From VFMC01 sp050248155 (lineage in GTDB: Bacteria; Actinomycetota; Acidimicrobiia; Acidimicrobiales; Ilumatobacteraceae): DNA of 64,000 nucleotides. Below the pieces are notes generated by a model. It had not been told where the DNA came from. It saw nothing but the letters and a program-made list of their open reading frames with translations, and made no database searches. The stretch spans positions 8,037 through 72,036 of the forward strand of contig JBFWSW010000019.1 of the NCBI GenBank assembly GCA_050248155.1. Reading direction: 5' to 3'. The position numbers and the translations under genes are program-made. This document shows positions 24,536 through 33,166 of the stretch, piece by piece; position 1 is the first letter of the stretch, and the number at the start of each line of letters is the position of its first letter.

Positions 24536-25851
24536 CCCACAAGACCGTCAACCTCAACGTCCCCACCCTGACCCGGGTCGAAGGCGAGGGCGCGATGCAC
24601 GTCACCGTGCACGATGGCGTCGTCGAGCAGGTGGAGCTGGAGATCTACGAACCGCCGCGCATGTTCGAGGCGTTCCTGCGTGGCCGCCACCACACCGAAC
24701 CGGTGGACATCACGGCTCGGATCTGCGGCATCTGCCCCGTCGCCTACCAGATGAGCAGCGCGCATGCGATCGAGTCGCTCGCCGGCGTCCACCCAGCCGG
24801 CGCGATACGCGAGCTCCGTCGCTTGCTGTACTGCGGTGAGTGGATCGAGAGCCACGTGCTGCACATGGCGTTCCTCCACGCACCGGACTTCGTCGGCGTC
24901 GACTCCGGCATCGAGATCGCCCAGCAGCACCCTGATCTGATGGCCGAGGTCCTGTTTCTGAAGAAGACCGGGAACCGGATCATGGAGGTGGTCGGTGGGC
25001 GCCCGATCCACCCGGTGAACGTGCGCCTGGGCGGCTTCTACCGGGCACCGACCCGCAGCGAGCTCGACACCTTGCTGCCCGACCTCGATCGCGCGCACGC
25101 CGGTGCGCTGACATTGCTGCGCTGGGTCGCGACGTTCGACTTCCCGTCCATCCCGAACCGGCTCGCAGACGACACGGAGTACGTCTCGCTCCGGCACGAG
25201 CACGAATATCCCTTGAACGAAGGTCGCGTCGTCTCGAACCGGGGGCTCGACGTCTCGGTCGCCGAGTTCGGCGAGCGGCTCCACGAGTACCAGGTCGCAC
25301 ACTCGACCGCTCTGCACGCGAGGCTCGATGGCGACGAACGCAACGGCTGCCGCTACCAGACCGGCCCACTCGCGCGGTGGATGAACTGTGCCGACCTGGT
25401 GCCGGCCTCCATACGTGCGATTGCCGACGAGCTCGGCGTCGCCCGCGTCGAGACCAACCCGTTCAGAAGCATCCTGGTCCGCGGCCTCGAGACGCTGTGG
25501 GCGATCGAGGAGGCGCAGCGAATCATCGGCTCGTACGCGATGCCGGGTCGTCCTGCGCTCGACGTCCCAGCCGTCGCCGGCACCGGTCACGGGTGCACGG
25601 AAGCGCCACGCGGTGTCCTCTACCATCGGTACCAGATCGATGCCGACGGGACGATTCTCGACGCGACGATCGTGCCGCCGACGAGCCAGAACCAGGACGC
25701 GATCGAGGCCGACCTGCGCGACTTCGTCGCGTCGCACCTCGATCTGGACGATCACACGCTCGGGCACCGCTGCGAGCAGGTGATCCGCAACTACGACCCG
25801 TGCATCTCGTGCGCGACCCACTTCTTGCGGTTCTCGATCGATCGAGGCTGA
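24532..25851 (+). CDS. hyhL: [NiFe]-hydrogenase large (alpha, catalytic) subunit
   Basis: A 439-residue catalytic subunit. The two Ni-Fe ligand pairs are present: Cys65/Cys68 (RICGIC) and Cys424/Cys427 (DPCISCATH). The N-terminal LTRVEGEG and the middle GRPIHPVNVRLGGF are also typical. After His430 a nine-residue tail remains, which the endopeptidase encoded next would remove once nickel is inserted. Subunit order and motifs match group 3b NAD(P)-linked bidirectional hydrogenases; in aerobic actinobacteria these are usually linked to hypoxia, fermentation or redox balancing. The group assignment rests on motifs and synteny, not on a tree. Confidence 0.94.
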   Translation: MTHKTVNLNVPTLTRVEGEGAMHVTVHDGVVEQVELEIYEPPRMFEAFLRGRHHTEPVDITARICGICPVAYQMSSAHAIESLAGVHPAGAIRELRRLLYCGEWIESHVLHMAFLHAPDFVGVDSGIEIAQQHPDLMAEVLFLKKTGNRIMEVVGGRPIHPVNVRLGGFYRAPTRSELDTLLPDLDRAHAGALTLLRWVATFDFPSIPNRLADDTEYVSLRHEHEYPLNEGRVVSNRGLDVSVAEFGERLHEYQVAHSTALHARLDGDERNGCRYQTGPLARWMNCADLVPASIRAIADELGVARVETNPFRSILVRGLETLWAIEEAQRIIGSYAMPGRPALDVPAVAGTGHGCTEAPRGVLYHRYQIDADGTILDATIVPPTSQNQDAIEADLRDFVASHLDLDDHTLGHRCEQVIRNYDPCISCATHFLRFSIDRG

Positions 25852-25852
25852 G

Positions 25853-26314
25853 ATGAGCCTCCTGGTCATCGGCGTCGGCAACCGCGATCGGGGTGACGAT
25901 GCGGCGGGGCCGATCGTCTGCGATCTCGTGCGCGCCACCGGGCCGACCGATGTCGACACGGTGGTGCTCGAAGGTTCGGTCGTCGACCTACCCCTGCGCT
26001 GGCGACACGACGATCGAGTCATGATCGTGGACGCCGCAGCGCCCGCCGGTTCGCCGGGACGCGTCGTCGAGGTCGATGCCCTGACGAGTCGCCTCGTCGC
26101 GCCGGTGACGGTGTCGACGCATTCGGTCGACGTGGGGGCGGCGATCGAGCTCGCTCGTGCGATGGGGCACTTGCCCGTGTCGCTCTCGGTCATCGGGATC
26201 GAAGGCGTGTCGTTCGGGTTCGGCGCCGACCTCGACCCACGCGTAGAGCGCGCGACTCGTCAGGTGGCCGACGACATCAGCCGGCGCGCAGGTCGTTCAG
26301 CTGCTCGTCGGTGA
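25853..26314 (+). CDS. Hydrogenase maturation endopeptidase (HycI/HoxW type, M52)
   Basis: A 153-residue protease of peptidase family M52, which cleaves the C-terminal tail of the nickel-loaded large subunit. The opening LLVIGVGNRDRGDDAAGP contains the GxGNxxxxDD metal-sensing motif with the first acidic nickel ligand. The second Asp is in MIVDAAAPAG and the His is in VSTHSVDVG. The ATG is one base after the hyhL stop. Its last 38 bases overlap, tail to tail, the end of the unknown gene on the opposite strand. Confidence 0.9.
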   Translation: MSLLVIGVGNRDRGDDAAGPIVCDLVRATGPTDVDTVVLEGSVVDLPLRWRHDDRVMIVDAAAPAGSPGRVVEVDALTSRLVAPVTVSTHSVDVGAAIELARAMGHLPVSLSVIGIEGVSFGFGADLDPRVERATRQVADDISRRAGRSAARR

Positions 26315-27008
26315 CCCGACGCAGCCATCCGAGCCGGCGTGCGTCGAGCCGCTCGCAGATCCAGTCCCAGTGGACGGCGACCACGTCGCCCGGTTCCACG
26401 ACGATCTGGCTGTCGACCGGCTCGATCACCGGCGTGCCGTACTGCAGGCGGCTGCCGGCCCAGACGAGCGGTGCCCGCCGGACGAGCACCCGGCCGTCTC
26501 CGCAGTCGCTCGCGAGGACCTCGGCCCAGCTGATGCGACACCGGTCGACGATCCGCAGCGGCTCGTCGACGATCCCGTCGCGCAGCAGACCCGCCCACGG
26601 CATGACGTGGAGCACATGGAACGAGTGGTTGGCGACGCCGACCGGGATCGCGCCCTCGATCGCCCGCCACGAGCTGCCGGCCCTGCGCCGGAACCTGTGG
26701 TCGATCGAGCGGCCGAAGTCCTCACGCGACACCCGCTGCAGCAGCTCGTTGCCGAGCCAGTAGGCCTCGACCACCTCCGAATCAAGGGGATCGGCGCGGC
26801 GGTTCGACCCAGCGAGGAGCTGCAGATAGGGATAGGCGCCCTCGAAGTCGGCCGCCATCTCGCGCAGGCCTGGGTCCTCGTGGCCGGCCGCATAGTGCGC
26901 GAGCTCACCGTCGGTCCCCGGCCCGCAGTAGCCGAGTCGGTTCGGCGGGAAGGCGAACCGGGCGAACCGCACGGGTCCCGATGGCGGTGCCAACGTCGCC
27001 GCGGTCAT
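26277..27008 (-). CDS. Conserved protein of unknown function in the hydrogenase island (DUF6390-like)
   Basis: A 243-residue soluble protein with no signal peptide. It starts RFARFAFPPNRLGYCGPG and has conserved-looking blocks FEGAYPYLQLLAG, VVEAYWLGNELL, HRFRRRAGSSW, HSFHVLHVMPW and HWDWICERLD. I believe this matches the family named DUF6390, but cannot confirm it. Its ATG overlaps the stop of the EamA gene (ATGA), which itself overlaps the hypC-like gene, so the three are one coupled operon. This, plus convergence with the hydrogenase operon, suggests a role in hydrogenase assembly or use. No enzymatic motif is evident; conserved His and Cys could bind metal. Confidence 0.72.
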   Translation of the reverse strand: MTAATLAPPSGPVRFARFAFPPNRLGYCGPGTDGELAHYAAGHEDPGLREMAADFEGAYPYLQLLAGSNRRADPLDSEVVEAYWLGNELLQRVSREDFGRSIDHRFRRRAGSSWRAIEGAIPVGVANHSFHVLHVMPWAGLLRDGIVDEPLRIVDRCRISWAEVLASDCGDGRVLVRRAPLVWAGSRLQYGTPVIEPVDSQIVVEPGDVVAVHWDWICERLDARRLGWLRRVTDEQLNDLRAG

Positions 27009-27928
27009 GCCGTCAGCCGCTGGCCCGTGGGTCGAGTGTCCACCCGCCTCATCGCGATCGCCGCGACCCCGAGGGCGATGAGCACGTAGCCCGACGAGTC
27101 GACCGTCAGCGGCACGCCGCGGAAGCCCGCGTCGAGCAGCCCGGTGATCACGGCTCCGAGCACGAGCACGGCGGTCACATCGACGGCCGGAGCGAGCGAG
27201 AGCGCCGTGTACCAGGTGCCGACGAACACCGCGAGCGTCGCACCGGTGAGCAGCACCCAGAGCCACTGCGTGCCGTCGAGCGAGGTCAGCCCGCCGAGGT
27301 CTCCCTGCACCCCCAGCCAAGCGACCAGCAGCGCGCTACCACCGACCATGCGCGCAGTTGCGGCCAGCTCGGGCGGCACCTCGGGCAACATCCGCTTGAC
27401 GACGAGCACCTCCACCGACCACAGCAACGTTGCGGCCAGCACCAGCAGCTCGGCCGATCCGAACGCGGCGGCACCCAGACCGCCGGAGAGCACGAGGTGA
27501 CCGATGAGCAACAGACCGATGGCGGCGACGTGAACCGAACCGACCCGCTCGCGCAGGACGATCGAGGCTCCGATCGCAACCCAGACGACGAGCGTCTTGT
27601 GCACGAACGACGCGTTCGTCGATGTCGCCCGGGCGAGACCCTCGAAGAACAGCACGAACGGTACGGCACCGCCGATCGCCGCGATGAGGCCGAGCACCGC
27701 CCAGTGGCTGCGCGCCGCGCCGCGCATCCGCAGCGCCCGCGCGGGCGCGCGCCACATCGTCACGAGCAGAACCGCTGCCAGCACCGCGCCGGCGACGAGG
27801 TTCTTCGCCGTCGTGTACACGGTCGCGTCGGCGAAGCGCCGGACGGCGAGACCGTTGACGAAGACAGCGACGCCACTCACCGCCGCGGCGGCGAGCGAGC
27901 ATGCGGTGCCGCGGTGCGAGCTCGTCAC
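27005..27928 (-). CDS. EamA/DMT-family membrane transporter
   Basis: A 307-residue protein with about ten predicted membrane helices in two homologous halves, the drug/metabolite transporter (EamA) layout. The second half carries FLEGLARATSTNASFVHKTLVVWVAI and ends with an ALGVAAIAMRR segment. Substrates of this superfamily vary widely. The GTG start overlaps the stop of the hypC-like gene (GTGA), and its stop overlaps the next ATG, so it is translated together with a hydrogenase maturation factor. Import of nickel or of a cofactor precursor is a tempting inference but is not shown by any residue. Confidence 0.82.
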   Translation of the reverse strand: MTSSHRGTACSLAAAAVSGVAVFVNGLAVRRFADATVYTTAKNLVAGAVLAAVLLVTMWRAPARALRMRGAARSHWAVLGLIAAIGGAVPFVLFFEGLARATSTNASFVHKTLVVWVAIGASIVLRERVGSVHVAAIGLLLIGHLVLSGGLGAAAFGSAELLVLAATLLWSVEVLVVKRMLPEVPPELAATARMVGGSALLVAWLGVQGDLGGLTSLDGTQWLWVLLTGATLAVFVGTWYTALSLAPAVDVTAVLVLGAVITGLLDAGFRGVPLTVDSSGYVLIALGVAAIAMRRVDTRPTGQRLTA

Positions 27929-28128
27929 GTGAGCGCCTCCTGATCGTCGTCGGCGACGTGCAATGCCATCCCGATGGAGACGGCCACGGTGTCCCCGGGC
28001 CGGACGGCCACACCCTCGGCGACGAGCACTGCCAGCGACACCTCACGGCAGCTGCCGTCACCGAAGCACACCTCAGCGCTTGCGGGGCCGAGCAGTCCGA
28101 TGACCGTCCCGTACTCACCGAGACACAT
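27925..28128 (-). CDS. hypC: HypC/HupF-type hydrogenase maturation chaperone
   Basis: A 67-residue protein with the family hallmark: N-terminal Met-Cys (MCLGEYG), a central small beta-barrel (AEVCFGDGSCREVSLAVL) and VRPGDTVAVSIGMALHVAD at the end. After Met removal the Cys2 of HypC binds the Fe(CN)2CO unit and delivers it to the large-subunit precursor. The unusual extra cysteines at 21 and 27 are worth noting. GAGGAGG 6 bases before the ATG gives a strong ribosome site. The other maturation genes (hypA, B, D, E, F) are not in the window. Confidence 0.85.
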   Translation of the reverse strand: MCLGEYGTVIGLLGPASAEVCFGDGSCREVSLAVLVAEGVAVRPGDTVAVSIGMALHVADDDQEALT

Positions 28129-28346
28129 CTGCGCCTCCTCGTCCTTGTGTGAGCGCGCACGCTCCTCGCTTCCAGTCAGCCACCCGCCCCCCGTCGCCAC
28201 CAGTGTCGAACGTCCCGAATGGCAACCCGCGGCGAGGTCCGGCGTGCCGGTGATGGGCTCGTCCCCAGGCGCGGATCCGTCACGCGTTCGCGCAGAGGCC
28301 CTTCGGCTCTGTGCACCGGCGTTCCGCAGGCGTTTGATGGGAACCG

Positions 28347-29417
28347 ATGGGTGCGCCGAGCTTGTCCATCGGAGTGATCGCGCCACCGTGGGTTCCCGTG
28401 CCGCCGCCGGTGTACGGGGGGACCGAGGTGGTCGTGGATCACCTCGCACGAGGCCTCGAGCGCGCCGGTCACCATGTGGTGCTGTTCACCACTGGTGACT
28501 CGACCTGTCCGGTCGATCGCCGGTCGGTGCTCCGTGACGCCCGAGGCACGTGCGGCCTCTTCACCGACGAGCTCGCTCATGTGCAGGCCGCGTACGACGA
28601 ACTGGACGGGTGCGATCTCATCCACGACCACACCCAGCTCGGACCGCTCTGGTCGATGCTCAAGGGAGGGTCACCTCCCGTCGTGACGACGGTCCACGGA
28701 TCGTTCACGCCCGAGCTCACCCGGCTGTACCGCACGGTGTCGCCGCACGCCGCGGTCATCGCGATCTCCGAGCACCAGCGCCGGAGCGCGCCGTCGGTTC
28801 CGGTCAGCGCGGTGATCCACCACGGCATCGACGTCGAGCGTGTGCCCGTCGGCCGTGGTCGCGGCGGCTACGTGCTGTTCCTGGGGCGGATGAGCCCGAC
28901 CAAGGGCGTCCATCGTGCCATGGCCGTCGCCCGCCGAGCGGGGAAGAAGCTGTTGATCGCAGCGAAGATGTGGCAACCGGAAGAGGTCGAGTACTTCAGG
29001 GAGCGCGTCGAACCGCACCTCGGCGCCGATGCGGTCTACATCGGTGAGGTCGGCGGTCGGGCCAAGTTCGATCTGCTCGCCAAGGCCGAGGCCCTGCTCA
29101 ACCCGATCCGCTGGCCGGAGCCCTTCGGCCTGGTGATGATCGAGGCGTTGGCGACGGGCACGCCAGTGGTCGCCTTTCCCGAGGGTGCAGCTCCCGAGAT
29201 CGTCGACCACGGACTCACCGGCTTCCTGTGCCGGGACGAGGACGAGATGGTCGAGCGCCTCCGGCAGATCGACACGATCGACCGACGAGAATGCCGCCGG
29301 ACCGCGGAGCAGCGCTTCTCGGCCGATCGCATGGTCGCCGACCACGTCGCGCTCTACCGTCGGATCGTGAACGGCGCCAGCAGGCTGCAGCGGTTCGACC
29401 TCGGGCGCGCCGGATGA
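28347..29417 (+). CDS. GT4-family glycosyltransferase
   Basis: A 356-residue GT-B-fold glycosyltransferase. The N-terminal half has the acceptor loop VPPPVYGGTEVVVDHLARGL. The C-terminal half has LFLGRMSPTKGVHRA and the donor-binding E-x7-E motif in EPFGLVMIEALATGTPVVAF. Its ATG overlaps the next gene (ATGA), a debranching-enzyme-type glucosidase, so it may act on an alpha-glucan or in trehalose/glycogen metabolism. The sugar donor cannot be read. It is divergent from the hypC operon across a 218-base gap in which I see no clear regulatory motif. Confidence 0.86.
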   Translation: MGAPSLSIGVIAPPWVPVPPPVYGGTEVVVDHLARGLERAGHHVVLFTTGDSTCPVDRRSVLRDARGTCGLFTDELAHVQAAYDELDGCDLIHDHTQLGPLWSMLKGGSPPVVTTVHGSFTPELTRLYRTVSPHAAVIAISEHQRRSAPSVPVSAVIHHGIDVERVPVGRGRGGYVLFLGRMSPTKGVHRAMAVARRAGKKLLIAAKMWQPEEVEYFRERVEPHLGADAVYIGEVGGRAKFDLLAKAEALLNPIRWPEPFGLVMIEALATGTPVVAFPEGAAPEIVDHGLTGFLCRDEDEMVERLRQIDTIDRRECRRTAEQRFSADRMVADHVALYRRIVNGASRLQRFDLGRAG

Positions 29418-31654
29418 GCTCGACCGGCGGTTCGCCATACGCCGGTACGCAACCCGTCGCCACGGGCACCTTGCCGACCTCCACGGTCACCTTGGTCGAA
29501 GGCCGCACGTTCTGTCTGTCCGACTTCACCGGCGACATGGCCGCCGACCTGCCCCAGGGAGTGTTCGTGCTGGACACGAGGATCATCTCGAGGTGGCGAC
29601 TGTCGATCGACGACCACCGCATCGAACCACTGGCGACGTCGAGCCCGGAACCCTTCAGCGCCACCTTCGTCGGCCGCAGCCGCGCCACCGTCGGTCAAGC
29701 GGATTCGCACCTCGTGGTCTTCCGCTACCGAGACGTCGGCCAAGGCATGCGTGAACGCATCGTGCTCACCAACCACGGTCTCGAACCTGCGCAGGTGCGG
29801 GTCCGGCTCGACTGCGATGCCGACTTCGCCGAGCTGTTCGCCGTCAAGGAGAGCCGTGTCCACTCGCGCGGCCGGCACACCCACCAGCCGGGGCCCGATC
29901 TGCTGCGCTTCCATTGGGCCCACAAGGGGCTGACACGCGACGTGGAGGTGCATTCGTCGCGGCCGGCCTCGGTCGGCGCCGGCTCGTTCGTCTGGGACGT
30001 CGAGCTCGGACCGGGCGCGTCGTGGGAGGTGTGCCTCGAGGTCACGGCGTCGTTCGACACCGAGCGGCTGACACCGACGTTCGCCGGTGCACGCCCGGTA
30101 TCTGCAGGAACCGCCGCCGGTCACAGCCGCGCCTCGCCACTCCAGCGACTTGCCGATTGGCGGGCGATGGTGCCGGTGGTGACGAGCGACGACGAGCGCC
30201 TGGATCAGACCGTGCGCCGCTGCCGCGAAGATCTGGGCGCGCTGCGCATCTTCGATCCGGATCATCCCGACCTGCCGATCGTGGCGGCAGGAGCGCCCTG
30301 GTTCATGACGGTGTTCGGACGGGATTCCCTGCTGACGGCGTGGATGGCGCTCATCGCCGACACCTCGCTCGCGCACGGCGTGCTGGCGACGCTCGCCCGG
30401 TTCCAGGGTGTGCAGACCGACGCCGCTACCGAAGAGGAGCCCGGGAAGATCCTCCACGAGATGCGCTTCGACGAGGCGACGACCGCCTCGCTCGGCCACG
30501 GCAGCGTCTACTACGGATCGATCGATGCGACTCCTCTCTTCGTCATGCTGCTCGGCGAGCTCCGACGCTGGGATCCTCGCGACGAACTGGTCGATCAGCT
30601 CCTGCCGCACGCCGACCGCGCGATGCAGTGGATCGAGCAGTACGGCGACCGCGACGGCGACGGATACGTGGAATACGAACGGCTGAACCCGCACGGCTTG
30701 GCGAACCAGGGTTGGAAGGACTCCTGGGACTCCATCCGCCACCTGGACGGACAACTGGCCGAAGGGCCGATCGCGCTGTGCGAGGTGCAGGGGTACGTGC
30801 ACGCCGCGTACCTCGCCCGCGCTCACTTCGCCTGGGAGACAGGCGACCACGCCACCTTCCAACGCTGCTGCGCACGAGCGGCCGAGCTCCGGCGGCGCTT
30901 CGACGAGGACTTCTGGGACGACGAGCACGGATGGTTCGCACTCGGCCTCGACGGCGACAAGCGGCGGATCAACACGCTGGCCTCGAACGTCGGGCACTGC
31001 CTGTGGACCGGCATCGTCGAACCCGACAAGGCTGCCCTGGTAGCTCGCCGTCTGCTTTCGCCGGCGATGTTCACGGGTTACGGGATCCGTACGCTCGCGA
31101 CGACGATGCCGTCCTACAACCCGATCAGCTACCACAACGGTTCGGTCTGGCCCCACGACAACGCGATCTGCGCAGCCGGATTGGCTCGCTACGGCTTCAT
31201 CGAGGAGGCAGGGCGCATCATCAGCGGACAGCTCGAAGTGGCACGAGCAAACGATGGACGGCTGCCCGAGCTCTTCGCCGGGTTCGACAGCGGAGCCCTG
31301 GGCGTCCCGGTGCCGTTTCCGACCTCGTGCTCTCCGCAGGCGTGGGCCGCGGCCTCCCCGCTGCTGTGGCTGCGCACGCTGCTGCGTCTGGACCCGGTTG
31401 CCGCCGAAGGCCGATTGTGGCTCGACCCGTGGCGGCCCGACGGGATCGACGAGCTCCAGGTGACGGGAATCCGGGTCGGGCGTTCCACGATCGACGTCCA
31501 CGTCGACCGCGACGGTGCGCAGTTGAGCGGCGCCGACCAGTTGGACGTCACGTTCGCCCCCAAGCCGCACCTCTCCGAAACCGGCGCGGACCCCGGCCGA
31601 CCCCTGGGACACACGTCGTCCCCGCCCTCCTGCGGGAGAGCGGGGACGACGTGA
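29414..31654 (+). CDS. Amylo-alpha-1,6-glucosidase/glycogen-debranching-type enzyme
   Basis: A 746-residue protein. Residues about 15-215 are the N-terminal glycogen-debranching beta domain (VEGRTFCLSDFTGDM, VFVLDTRIISRWRL). Residues about 260-710 are an (alpha/alpha)6 barrel of the GH-G clan type (WFMTVFGRDSLLTAWMAL, YVEYERLNPHGLANQGWKDSWDS, HNGSVWPHDNAICAAGL). The Trp-Lys-Asp segment and the downstream acidic residues fit a glycosidase active site. It is coupled by ATGA to the glycosyltransferase. The last 14 codons are overlapped by a very strong hairpin, so the extreme C-terminus is probably shaped by the terminator. Confidence 0.88.
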   Translation: MSSTGGSPYAGTQPVATGTLPTSTVTLVEGRTFCLSDFTGDMAADLPQGVFVLDTRIISRWRLSIDDHRIEPLATSSPEPFSATFVGRSRATVGQADSHLVVFRYRDVGQGMRERIVLTNHGLEPAQVRVRLDCDADFAELFAVKESRVHSRGRHTHQPGPDLLRFHWAHKGLTRDVEVHSSRPASVGAGSFVWDVELGPGASWEVCLEVTASFDTERLTPTFAGARPVSAGTAAGHSRASPLQRLADWRAMVPVVTSDDERLDQTVRRCREDLGALRIFDPDHPDLPIVAAGAPWFMTVFGRDSLLTAWMALIADTSLAHGVLATLARFQGVQTDAATEEEPGKILHEMRFDEATTASLGHGSVYYGSIDATPLFVMLLGELRRWDPRDELVDQLLPHADRAMQWIEQYGDRDGDGYVEYERLNPHGLANQGWKDSWDSIRHLDGQLAEGPIALCEVQGYVHAAYLARAHFAWETGDHATFQRCCARAAELRRRFDEDFWDDEHGWFALGLDGDKRRINTLASNVGHCLWTGIVEPDKAALVARRLLSPAMFTGYGIRTLATTMPSYNPISYHNGSVWPHDNAICAAGLARYGFIEEAGRIISGQLEVARANDGRLPELFAGFDSGALGVPVPFPTSCSPQAWAAASPLLWLRTLLRLDPVAAEGRLWLDPWRPDGIDELQVTGIRVGRSTIDVHVDRDGAQLSGADQLDVTFAPKPHLSETGADPGRPLGHTSSPPSCGRAGTT
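31612..31653. terminator. Long perfect stem-loop overlapping the stop of the debranching gene
   Basis: Arms CACGTCGTCCCCGC (31612-31625) and GCGGGGACGACGTG (31640-31653) pair perfectly over 14 bp. After one mismatch, CTCC/GGAG continue the stem around a TGCG tetraloop, for 18 paired positions in all. No T-run follows, as is common for actinobacterial terminators. It includes most of the stop codon of the upstream gene and lies 65 bases from the 3' end of the convergent DUF4097 gene, so it could stop transcription from both sides. Confidence 0.7.
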
Positions 31655-31717
31655 TCCGGGGGGACCTCGACCACCCGTGTTCCCTGTGACGAGCGACGTC
31701 AAACACTGATCTTCGGG

Positions 31718-32482
31718 TCAACCCGCGTAGCGGACCGTTGCGTCGCCGTTGTCGGTCGTCACGTCGATGTGCCGGTCGCTCGCCGGATCGGTGCGGAGCT
31801 GGTTGTCGGCGTTGCCGTTGCCGGTGTCGACAGTGACGGCGTACAGCTCGTCGCCCGCAGGCACCAGCACCACCACGTCACCGTTGTCCGAGCGCGCGTC
31901 GACCGACATCGGCGGTTGCACCAGTTCGAGCTCGATGCCCCCGTTGTCAGAGCTCGCGCTGACGTGACCGGCGTTCAGGCCGAAGGCGTGGATCCCACCG
32001 TTGTCGCTCGTGAGCACAGCGTCACCAACCACGTCCTCGAGCCGGATCGACCCGTTGTCGCTGTGCGCCTCGACGTGGCCGTGCACGCCGACGATGGTGA
32101 CGCCGTCGTTGTCACTGTCGACGACGACATCGATCTCCCTCGGCACCTCGATCGTGTAGCGCACGTCGCACCACTCCGAGCCGAAGACCGGGCAGGACCC
32201 ACGGACGAGCAGTGTCTCGCCGTCGACGCGCACCGAGCTGCCCGAGCGGCGCAGGCCGTGGCCGATGCGGGCTCGGACGGTGATCTCATCGACATCGGCG
32301 GCCTCGATCGTGACCGATCCTGCGTCGTCGTCGACCTCGATCCTCCGGATGCCCTCGGCGGGCACCGTCTCGACGCGGGTCTCCATCTCGTGGGCCAGGA
32401 GGCCGATGACGTTGTAGGTGCCGCTCACCAGAGCAGCTGCCGCGAGGATGCTGCCGGTGACGAGCCATGCTGTTCGTGCCAT
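31718..32482 (-). CDS. DUF4097-type beta-helix protein with SDNG repeats, membrane-anchored
   Basis: A 254-residue protein. One N-terminal membrane segment (residues 5-27) anchors a putative-adhesin (DUF4097) domain. From about residue 120, a repeat of roughly 20 residues with the core SDNG recurs: SDNDGVTI, SDNGSIRL, SDNGGIHA, SDNGGIEL, SDNGDVVV, DTGNGNAD and TDNGDATV. This predicts one side of a regular right-handed beta-solenoid. It lies just downstream of a response regulator gene (39 bases, same strand), so it may belong to the two-component/ABC operon and act in envelope sensing. The function of the family is not established. Confidence 0.8.
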   Translation of the reverse strand: MARTAWLVTGSILAAAALVSGTYNVIGLLAHEMETRVETVPAEGIRRIEVDDDAGSVTIEAADVDEITVRARIGHGLRRSGSSVRVDGETLLVRGSCPVFGSEWCDVRYTIEVPREIDVVVDSDNDGVTIVGVHGHVEAHSDNGSIRLEDVVGDAVLTSDNGGIHAFGLNAGHVSASSDNGGIELELVQPPMSVDARSDNGDVVVLVPAGDELYAVTVDTGNGNADNQLRTDPASDRHIDVTTDNGDATVRYAG

Positions 32483-32521
32483 CTCAGTCGTTCTCTCTCG
32501 TTGTCGCTCGCATCGGGGGCA

Positions 32522-33166
32522 TCAACCGTCCAGCCACCGGAGCACCGCGAGCACGCGCCGGTGGTCGGCCTCCGTCGGAGGCAGGTCGAGCTTCATGAAG
32601 ATGTTGCTGACGTGCTTCTCGACCGCCTTGTCGCTGACGACGAGCTGGCGGGCGATCGCGGGGTTGGTTCGGCCCTCGGCCATGAGCGCGAGCACCTCGC
32701 GCTCACGTGGCGAGAGGCGTTCGAGCGGCCCCGGCCGGCGGGCGCGGGCGAGCAGCTGGGACACGACCTCGGGGTCGAGCGCAGTGCCCCCGCTCCCCAC
32801 GCGCCGGAGCGCGCCGAGGAAGTCGCTGACGTCGGCGATGCGGTCCTTCAACAAGTAGCCGATGCCCGACGTGTCACGAGCGAGGAGCTCGGTGGCGTAG
32901 CGCTCCTCCACGTACTGCGACAGCACGAGGATGCCGATCTGCGGCCACCGCTCACGGATCGACAGCGCAGCGCGCAGTCCGTCGTCGGTGTTCGTCGGCG
33001 GCATCCGCACATCGACGAGCGCGAGGTCCGGCTGATGACGTTGCACGGCGAGCAGGAGCTCGTCGGCGTCACCTACCGTCGCGACCACGTCTTCGCCCGC
33101 GTCGATCAAGATGCGCGTCAGACCGGCCCGCAGCAGCACCGAGTCCTCGGCGATCACGATCCGCAC
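32522..33166 (-). CDS. NarL/LuxR-family response regulator
   Basis: A 214-residue response regulator. The receiver has acidic residues at Glu7-Asp8, phospho-acceptor Asp52 (LALVDVRMPP) and Lys107 (YLLKD). The C-terminal LuxR-type HTH starts near residue 148 (LSPREREVLALMAEGRTNPAIARQLVVSDKAVEKHVSNIF). Its start overlaps the histidine kinase gene by 13 bases, so it is the cognate partner. The gene set upstream suggests it controls the adjacent ABC transporter. Confidence 0.94.
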   Translation of the reverse strand: MRIVIAEDSVLLRAGLTRILIDAGEDVVATVGDADELLLAVQRHQPDLALVDVRMPPTNTDDGLRAALSIRERWPQIGILVLSQYVEERYATELLARDTSGIGYLLKDRIADVSDFLGALRRVGSGGTALDPEVVSQLLARARRPGPLERLSPREREVLALMAEGRTNPAIARQLVVSDKAVEKHVSNIFMKLDLPPTEADHRRVLAVLRWLDG

